A DNA stretch of 10,670 nt from CAYLNK01 sp964384675 (GTDB lineage: Bacteria > Acidobacteriota > Thermoanaerobaculia > UBA5066): positions 1 to 10,670 of the forward strand of contig CAYLNK010000241.1 of NCBI GenBank assembly GCA_964384675.1, given 5' to 3'. The notes below the pieces were generated by a model. The model saw only the letters and a program-made list of their open reading frames with translations, did no database searches and was not told the origin of the DNA. Within the stretch, counting starts at the first letter, position 1. Every line of letters starts with the position of its first letter. Positions 6,249 through 10,670 of this stretch are shown here, in pieces. Made by a program: the position numbers and the translations under genes.

Positions 6249-7586
6249 CTACGCCGCGGGCTCGGCCGAGACCACGCGGTTGCGCCCCGTCCGCTTCGCC
6301 TCGTACAGCGCGGCGTCGGCGCGCCGGTAGGCGGAGGCGAAGTCCTCCCGGCCCGGCCGGAGGAGCGCGAGGCCGATCGAGACCGTGCAGCACACCGGGC
6401 TCCCGGCCGCGTTCTCGGTCCTGGCGCCGGCGAAGGCCGCGCGCCACACCTCGGAGCGTTCCAGGGCGACGGGAAGCGAGGCACCGGGCAGCACGACCAG
6501 GAACTCCTCGCCACCGGTCCGGCAGATCAGGTCCGACGACCGGGCGTGCCCGGTGAGCACCCGGGCGAACGTCTGGAGCACCAGGTCCCCGCAGGCGTGC
6601 CCGTGGGCGTCGTTCACGTCCTTGAAGCGGTCCAGGTCGAGAGCCGCGATCGCCAGCGGCACGGCGGTCCGGGCGGCGCGGGAGACCTCCCGCTCGATCG
6701 CCTCCTCGAGGTAGCGCCGGTTGTACAGGTTCGTCAGGGGATCGCGGATCGCCTGCTCGCGCAGCTGGCGGTTCAGGGAGTCGATCTCGCGGGCCCTCGC
6801 GGTGAGGGACTCGTGCGCGCGAGCCAGGGACTCCTCGGCCTTCCACCTCTCGCTCACGTCCTGCTTGATGGCGATGAAGTGCGTGACGGTCCGGTCGTCG
6901 TCCACGACCGGGGCGATGGTCTGCTCCTCGTGGTAGAGCGTGCCGTCCTTGCGGCGGTTCACGATGGTGCCCGACCACGTCTCGCCCCGGGTGACCGTCC
7001 GCCACAGCTCAGCGTAGAAGCCGGGGTCGTGCCGGCCCGACTTCAGGAGCCGGGTGTGATGGCCCACCAGCTCGTCCTGAGAGTAGCCGGTGATGGCGCA
7101 GGCAGCGGGGTTGACCCAGGTGATGACCCCCGTCCGGTCGGTGATCACGATCCCGTTGGCGGCCGATCGGAGGGCGGTGGCTTGCACCCGCAGGATCTCG
7201 GGGCCGTGGACCCGTCCCCGCATGTCGCGGATCGCCGCCGCCGCCCAGCGTCTCCCGTCGACCTCGAGCGGCGTCAGGGCGATGTCGACGGGGACCTCGC
7301 CACCGTCGGCGTGGCGCGCCGCGAGCGGCAGCCCCGTCCCCATTGCCCTCGGGCGCGGGTCCGACATGTAGGCGTCGTGCTGCCGCGCGTGCTCCCGGAA
7401 CCGCTCCGGCACCAGGATCGCGAGGGGCTGCCCGAGGAGGGCGGCCGGCGAGTGACCGAGGAGGCGCTCGCAGGCGGCGTTGGCCAGGGCGATCCGGCCG
7501 GCCTCGTCCACGACGACGATGGCGTCGGCGCCGGCGTCGAAGAGCGCCGAGATCACGGCGTCCGCCACGGGCTCGTCGCGGCTCAT
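6249..7586 (-). CDS. Soluble PAS-PAS-GGDEF diguanylate cyclase
   Basis: Predicted to make cyclic di-GMP from two GTP in response to a PAS-sensed cue. It has 445 residues and no membrane segment or signal peptide, so it is cytoplasmic. PAS1 spans about 14-122 (AIVVVDEAGRI, then LLGHSPAALLG). PAS2 spans about 132-245 (GIVITDRTGVITWVNPA, ITGYSQDELVG, then FIAIKQDVSER). A coiled-coil linker follows at about 246-280. The GGDEF domain (281-440) starts RDPLTNLYNRRYLEE, has the substrate region DLDRFKDVND and the active-site motif GGEEF at 358-362. RSSD at 349-352, exactly five residues before GGEEF, is an intact inhibitory I-site, implying product feedback. The ATG at 7586 has no Shine-Dalgarno. It follows the cyclase gene by 39 bases and may be co-transcribed or have its own weak promoter. 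Ligands of the PAS domains are unknown. Confidence 0.94.
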   Translation of the reverse strand: MSRDEPVADAVISALFDAGADAIVVVDEAGRIALANAACERLLGHSPAALLGQPLAILVPERFREHARQHDAYMSDPRPRAMGTGLPLAARHADGGEVPVDIALTPLEVDGRRWAAAAIRDMRGRVHGPEILRVQATALRSAANGIVITDRTGVITWVNPAACAITGYSQDELVGHHTRLLKSGRHDPGFYAELWRTVTRGETWSGTIVNRRKDGTLYHEEQTIAPVVDDDRTVTHFIAIKQDVSERWKAEESLARAHESLTARAREIDSLNRQLREQAIRDPLTNLYNRRYLEEAIEREVSRAARTAVPLAIAALDLDRFKDVNDAHGHACGDLVLQTFARVLTGHARSSDLICRTGGEEFLVVLPGASLPVALERSEVWRAAFAGARTENAAGSPVCCTVSIGLALLRPGREDFASAYRRADAALYEAKRTGRNRVVSAEPAA

Positions 7587-7596
7587 CCGGAGAGGG

Positions 7597-7605
7597 ACGG
7601 TAGCA
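7597..7605 (-). promoter_or_regulatory. Possible extended -10 element for the GGDEF gene
   Basis: The minus strand reads TGC-TACCGT, an extended -10 pattern (TGnTAnnnT), ending 10 bases before the ATG at 7586. No convincing -35 is seen. If used, the transcript would have a leader of only a few bases, which fits the missing Shine-Dalgarno. Confidence 0.25.
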
Positions 7606-7625
7606 CGCGCCGGAGGGGACCGACG

Positions 7626-8285
7626 CTACGTCTCGACGACGGCGAACGCGCGGACGGGGAACGTCCCGAGCCCGACCACCTTCGGGGGCACCGCGAAGAA
7701 GCGGAAGCCGGCCTGGGGCAGCTGGTCGAGCCCGCGCAGGTGCTCGACCACCGGGATGCCGGCGCCGAGGAGCAGCGTGTGGGCCGGGCGGGCGAGGTCT
7801 CCGACGTCGTCCACGTTGTACGAGTCGATCCCGACGAGCGCGACGCCTCCGGCGACGAGCCGCTGCACGAGGTCGCGGTCCAGGAACGGGGCGCCCTCGC
7901 GATACGCGTCGGTGCGCCAGCGCGCGTCCCATCCGGTGTGGAACAGGACCGCCTTGCCGCGCACGTCGAGGCCCGCCAGGAGGGCCGGCTCGATCGACCG
8001 TCCGTTCGCCCACGGCTTGCGGAAGACCAGGCCCGGCAGGAACGCGAGGGACGCGAGCGGAAGGCCGGCCAGATCCGCTCCGCCCGGGAAGCGATGGAAC
8101 GGCGAATCGACGTAGGTGCCGGTGTTGGCGACCATGTCGATCCGGCCGATCTGGAACTCGGTGTCGCCGCCGTAGAGAGACCGGGAGGCCTCCCGGCTCA
8201 GGTAGTCGGTGATGACCGGTCCGGGGAGCGTCCCGTAGGTCGTCATCCCCGCCTCGACCTCGTGCGAGAGATCGACCAGCCTCAG
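7626..8285 (-). CDS. Cyclase-family (kynurenine formamidase-fold) hydrolase, variant active site
   Basis: Member of the metal-dependent cyclase/arylformamidase family; the substrate is unknown. Taking the CTG at 8285 as start gives 219 residues beginning (M)RLVDLSHEVEAGM, which matches the usual family N-terminus (LVDLSH). The signature normally written HxGTHxDxPxH reads N54-T-G-T-Y58-V-D60-S-P-F-H64. Two metal-ligand histidines are thus Asn and Tyr, while D60, H64, H169 (AHTLLLG) and E181 (VVEHL) are kept. This NTGTY(V/L)D form defines a recognisable subfamily from general knowledge. The CTG overlaps the epimerase stop as CTGA, so the two genes are translationally coupled. The alternative ATG at 8246, with GAGG nearby, would remove the first 13 residues including the DLSH strand, so I consider it less likely. 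Confidence 0.83.
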   Translation of the reverse strand: MRLVDLSHEVEAGMTTYGTLPGPVITDYLSREASRSLYGGDTEFQIGRIDMVANTGTYVDSPFHRFPGGADLAGLPLASLAFLPGLVFRKPWANGRSIEPALLAGLDVRGKAVLFHTGWDARWRTDAYREGAPFLDRDLVQRLVAGGVALVGIDSYNVDDVGDLARPAHTLLLGAGIPVVEHLRGLDQLPQAGFRFFAVPPKVVGLGTFPVRAFAVVET

Positions 8286-9193
8286 GCGCCGGCCCCCGCC
8301 TTCCAGGAGCGGAAATAGCGCCGGACGCCGTCCACGAACCCACCGTGCCGCGGCTGCCAGCCGAGCAGCCGCACGGCCTTGCTCGAGTCGATGTGCTGCG
8401 AGGCGGCGAGCCCCTGGGCGAGCGGCCCGTACCGGGCGACGGCGTCCGTGTACGGGGTCTCGACCACGGCTCCGCCCGCGCCGGCCGCCCGGCTGGCGGC
8501 GATGGCGCACTCCCGTACGGTGAACCGGCTGCGGTCCGTGGCGTTGAGCACCTCGCCTCCGAGAGTCGACTCGGCGGCGAGCACGTAGAGGCGGGCCAGG
8601 TCCTCGAGGTGGACCATCGCCCAGCGGTTCGCGCCGTCCCCGACGATGCGCGCGGCGCCCTCCTCCACGGCGCTCCCGAACCAGAAGCCGGTCAGGCTGC
8701 CGGAGCCGCCGTAGACGCAGCCCGGCCGGATCACCAGCGTGCGGAGCCGGCCGCCGCTCACCTCGAGGACGCGCTCGTCGATCGCGGGCCGGGGCGCCAC
8801 GAGGGGGAGCGGGTCGATCGGCGAGGCCTCGTCCTTCGCGTCGTCGCCCGTGCTGCCGTACAGCCAGACGCCGCTCGTCGTGATGACCAGGCGGGATCGT
8901 CCGCTCTCGCGCGCGGCGGAGAGGAGGGCCTCGACGGTGCTCCGCTGGAGGTCCCAGGTCCGTTCGGACGACTCGTTCGCGCAGTGGACCAGCACCTGGC
9001 AGGAGCGCGCGACCGGGGCCCAGGCCTCGGGCGCGTCGAGGTTCCCGACGCACGGCTCCACCTCGGCCGCGGCGAGGCGCGCCCCCCGCTCGGCGGACCG
9101 CGTCAGGCCGATCACCTCGTGCCCGGCGCGCGCGAACGCGGCGGCAACCGCCGACCCGATGAAACCTGTGGCCCCGGTGACGAAGACCCGCAT
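8282..9193 (-). CDS. NAD(P)-dependent epimerase/dehydratase-like protein (atypical extended SDR)
   Basis: Rossmann-fold protein of 303 residues predicted to bind NAD(P) and act on a small-molecule or sugar-type substrate; the reaction is unknown. The N-terminal TGATGFIG (6-13) is the nucleotide-binding glycine motif. ITTSGVWLYG (104-113) and RPGCVYGG (156-163) match later SDR strands. The usual YxxxK catalytic pair is not evident where it should follow the WLYG strand: the region reads RPAIDERVLE (135-144). This points to an atypical SDR. The ATG at 9193 is chosen over the upstream start at 9283 because it begins directly before the first beta strand and has GGAGG six bases upstream. The longer version would run across the divergent intergenic region and into the acyl-CoA dehydrogenase. 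It is followed by the cyclase gene with a CTGA overlap, so the two probably share a pathway. Confidence 0.88.
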   Translation of the reverse strand: MRVFVTGATGFIGSAVAAAFARAGHEVIGLTRSAERGARLAAAEVEPCVGNLDAPEAWAPVARSCQVLVHCANESSERTWDLQRSTVEALLSAARESGRSRLVITTSGVWLYGSTGDDAKDEASPIDPLPLVAPRPAIDERVLEVSGGRLRTLVIRPGCVYGGSGSLTGFWFGSAVEEGAARIVGDGANRWAMVHLEDLARLYVLAAESTLGGEVLNATDRSRFTVRECAIAASRAAGAGGAVVETPYTDAVARYGPLAQGLAASQHIDSSKAVRLLGWQPRHGGFVDGVRRYFRSWKAGAGA

Positions 9194-9212
9194 GACCGAC
9201 CTCCCGCGTCCC

Positions 9213-9221
9213 CTTTTAGCA
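9213..9221 (-). promoter_or_regulatory. Possible extended -10 promoter for the epimerase-cyclase pair
   Basis: The minus strand reads TGC-TAAAAG, an extended -10 with four of six consensus bases, about 20 bases before the ATG at 9193 and just upstream of its GGAGG site. No clear -35 is seen. The location in the 55-base divergent gap supports it. Confidence 0.35.
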
Positions 9222-9236
9222 CAGGCCCCACGCGAG

Positions 9237-9242
9237 TAGCCT
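9237..9242 (+). promoter_or_regulatory. Possible -10 element for a leaderless acyl-CoA dehydrogenase transcript
   Basis: TAGCCT (TAnnnT pattern) ends six bases before the ATG at 9249, the spacing expected when transcription starts at or very near the start codon. There is no Shine-Dalgarno in front of this ATG. The -35 region (TTTAGC-like, 9215-9220) is poor, so the call rests on spacing. Confidence 0.3.
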
Positions 9243-9248
9243 CGGCCC

Positions 9249-10670
9249 ATGCCCTTCACCCAGAGCCCTCCCGCGCTCGGCAACCAGTACGACGACGATC
9301 CGGTGCTCCGTGCCTATCTGTCGCGCACGCTCCCCCCCGACGCCTTCGCCTCGCTCGAGCCGGAGTGGCGCGACCTCGGCGGCCTCGCCGGCGGCGAGCT
9401 CCACGCGCTGAAGCTGGCGGATCGCCAGAACGAGCCGCGCCTCACGTCGTGGGACGCCTGGGGGAACCGCGTGGACCGGATCGAGCTGTCGCCGCTCTGG
9501 CAGCGGGTGAAGCGGCTGGCGGCCGAGCGGGGGCTGATCGGCACGGCGTACGAGCGGCGGCTCGGCGCGCTGTCGCGCGTGCACCAGATGACCCTCGCCT
9601 ACCTGCTCGAGCCGTCCTCCGACGTCTACGCCTGTCCGCTCGCCATGACGGACGGCGCGGCCAAGACGCTCCTCGTCTCCGGCAACGGGCCGCTGATCGA
9701 GCGGGCGCTGCCCCGGCTGACGAGCCGGGATCCGGAGTTTGCGTGGACGTCCGGACAGTGGATGACCGAGCGGACGGGCGGGTCGGACGTGGGCCTCTCG
9801 GAGACGGTCGCGCGCCGGGACGGCGACGCCTTCCGCCTCTTCGGCACCAAGTGGTTCACGTCGGCCACGACCGCGGAGATGACGCTCACGCTGGCCCGCC
9901 CGGAGGGGAACTCGCCCGGAGGCTCCGGCCTGGCTCTCTTCTACCTGGAGCTGAGGGACGCGGAGGGCCGGCTGAACGGCCTGACGCTCAACCGCCTGAA
10001 GGACAAGCTCGGGACCCGCAAGGTGCCGACGGCCGAGGTGTCGCTCGACGGGACGCGGGCGGTCCCCGTCATCGGGCTCTCGGACGGCGTGAAGCAGATC
10101 ACGCCGCTCCTGAACGTCACCCGCGTCTGGAACTCGATCGGCGCGATCGCGGGGATGCGGCGGGCGCTGGCGCTGGCGCGGGACTACGCGACGAAGCGCG
10201 TGGCGTTCGGCGCGCCGCTCGCCGAGAAGCCGCTGCACGTCGAGACGCTGGCCGACCTCGAGGCGGTCTTCGAGGGAGCGTTCCTGCTGGCCTTCCGCGT
10301 GGTGGAGCTGCTGGGCCGCGAGGAGAACGGAGCGCTCGCCGGCGACGACGGCTGGCTCCTCCGCGTGCTGACGCCGATCGCCAAGCTGACGACCGGCAAG
10401 CAGGCGGTGGCGGTGGCGAGCGAGGTGCTGGAGGCGTTCGGCGGGGCCGGCTACGTGGAGGACACCGGCCTCCCGTGCCTCCTGCGCGACGCGCAGGTGC
10501 TCTCGATCTGGGAGGGGACGACGAACGTCCTCTCGCTCGACGTCCTCCGCGCCCTCGGCAAGGGAGGAGACCTCGCCCCGCTCGCCGCGGACCTGGCTCG
10601 CCGGACGTCGATGGCGCCCGACGCGGCGACGGCACGGGCCGCGCGGACCGCGCTCGACGCGGTCGCGCAC
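9249..10670 (+). CDS. AidB-like acyl-CoA dehydrogenase (3' end outside window)
   Basis: FAD-dependent acyl-CoA dehydrogenase-fold protein of the AidB branch. The first 474 residues are present and the frame is still open at the right edge; AidB-type proteins are about 540 residues, so roughly 70 are missing. AidB-like blocks appear in order: CPLAMTDGA (129-137), WMTERTGGSDV (171-181), FGTKWFTSA (198-206), LNRLKDKLGTR (247-257), MRRALALARDYATKRVAFG (303-321), EVLEAFGGAGYVED (392-405) and SIWEGTTN (419-426). The Glu in WEGT (422) sits where acyl-CoA dehydrogenases of the MCAD type place their catalytic base. E. coli AidB is linked to the alkylation response and binds DNA, but that role cannot be assumed here, since homologues also act as ordinary dehydrogenases. 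It is divergent from the epimerase gene across 55 bases. The ATG at 9249 is the first start after the gap and gives the expected N-terminus. Confidence 0.9.
   Translation, partial: MPFTQSPPALGNQYDDDPVLRAYLSRTLPPDAFASLEPEWRDLGGLAGGELHALKLADRQNEPRLTSWDAWGNRVDRIELSPLWQRVKRLAAERGLIGTAYERRLGALSRVHQMTLAYLLEPSSDVYACPLAMTDGAAKTLLVSGNGPLIERALPRLTSRDPEFAWTSGQWMTERTGGSDVGLSETVARRDGDAFRLFGTKWFTSATTAEMTLTLARPEGNSPGGSGLALFYLELRDAEGRLNGLTLNRLKDKLGTRKVPTAEVSLDGTRAVPVIGLSDGVKQITPLLNVTRVWNSIGAIAGMRRALALARDYATKRVAFGAPLAEKPLHVETLADLEAVFEGAFLLAFRVVELLGREENGALAGDDGWLLRVLTPIAKLTTGKQAVAVASEVLEAFGGAGYVEDTGLPCLLRDAQVLSIWEGTTNVLSLDVLRALGKGGDLAPLAADLARRTSMAPDAATARAARTALDAVAH

Noticed and set aside
5054..8318. Long plus-strand open frames (5054-6556 and 6192-8318)
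   Set aside because: Compositionally biased, no recognisable domain, and opposite well-supported hydrolase, GGDEF and cyclase genes.
7626..9053. 475-codon minus frame for the cyclase
   Set aside because: Everything upstream of about 8285 is antisense-like low-complexity protein overlapping the epimerase in another frame.
9216..10670. 484-codon minus frame antisense to the AidB-like gene
   Set aside because: Arg/Glu-rich shadow with no motif, whereas the plus strand encodes clear acyl-CoA dehydrogenase blocks throughout.
1..10670. Search by eye for CRISPR repeats, tRNA, insertion-sequence ends, integrase genes or att sites
   Set aside because: No regularly spaced repeats, cloverleaf-like segments, transposase motifs or flanking duplications were seen.

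Overview
The window is a very GC-rich piece of bacterial chromosome with tightly packed genes and G/C at almost every third codon position. It carries a multiheme cytochrome c, an AidB-like acyl-CoA dehydrogenase, a PAS-GGDEF protein and a Ser/Thr kinase system. That mix suggests a respiratory environmental bacterium, for example Acidobacteriota or a deltaproteobacterial-type lineage. This assignment is inference from composition and gene content only. No rRNA, tRNA, CRISPR array, insertion sequence or integrase gene is visible, and no gene-free stretch exceeds about 150 bases.

Layout. Bases 1-1584 (+) hold the C-terminal bulk of an exported nine-heme cytochrome c with a C-terminal membrane anchor; its start lies left of the window. 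Seven genes then lie on the minus strand. Reading in their own direction (right to left), these are: an atypical SDR/epimerase (9193-8282); a cyclase/formamidase-fold hydrolase (8285-7626) whose start overlaps the epimerase stop as CTGA; a soluble PAS-PAS-GGDEF diguanylate cyclase (7586-6249); a nicotinamidase-like cysteine hydrolase (6103-5003); a vWA protein (4991-4188); a PP2C phosphatase (4186-3407); and a Ser/Thr kinase-like protein with a zinc ribbon and a beta-rich tail (3437-1599). At 9249, divergent from the epimerase, an AidB-like acyl-CoA dehydrogenase starts on the plus strand and runs off the right edge.

The most interesting part is 1599-6207. The vWA, PP2C and zinc-ribbon kinase genes form a TerY-P-type triad (compare E. 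coli yegL/yegK/yegI). The genes are separated by 1 base or overlap by 31 bases, and the set is led by a nicotinamidase-like gene 11 bases upstream of the vWA gene. A good sigma70-type promoter (TTGACA, 17-base spacer, TAAGTT) lies in front of the hydrolase gene. A perfect 6-5-6 inverted repeat (AGTGTC-N5-GACACT) fills its spacer, which looks like a repressor operator. I infer a regulated four-gene unit coupling a phosphorylation switch to a small-molecule amidase, possibly in NAD/nicotinamide metabolism. No tellurite-resistance (TerC/TerD) gene is visible in the window.

Starts were revised where the longest open frame was misleading. The hydrolase is placed at an ATG with an AAGGAGG site, the vWA gene at an ATG with AGGAGG, the epimerase at an ATG before the glycine-rich motif, and the cyclase at a CTG in a stop-start overlap.
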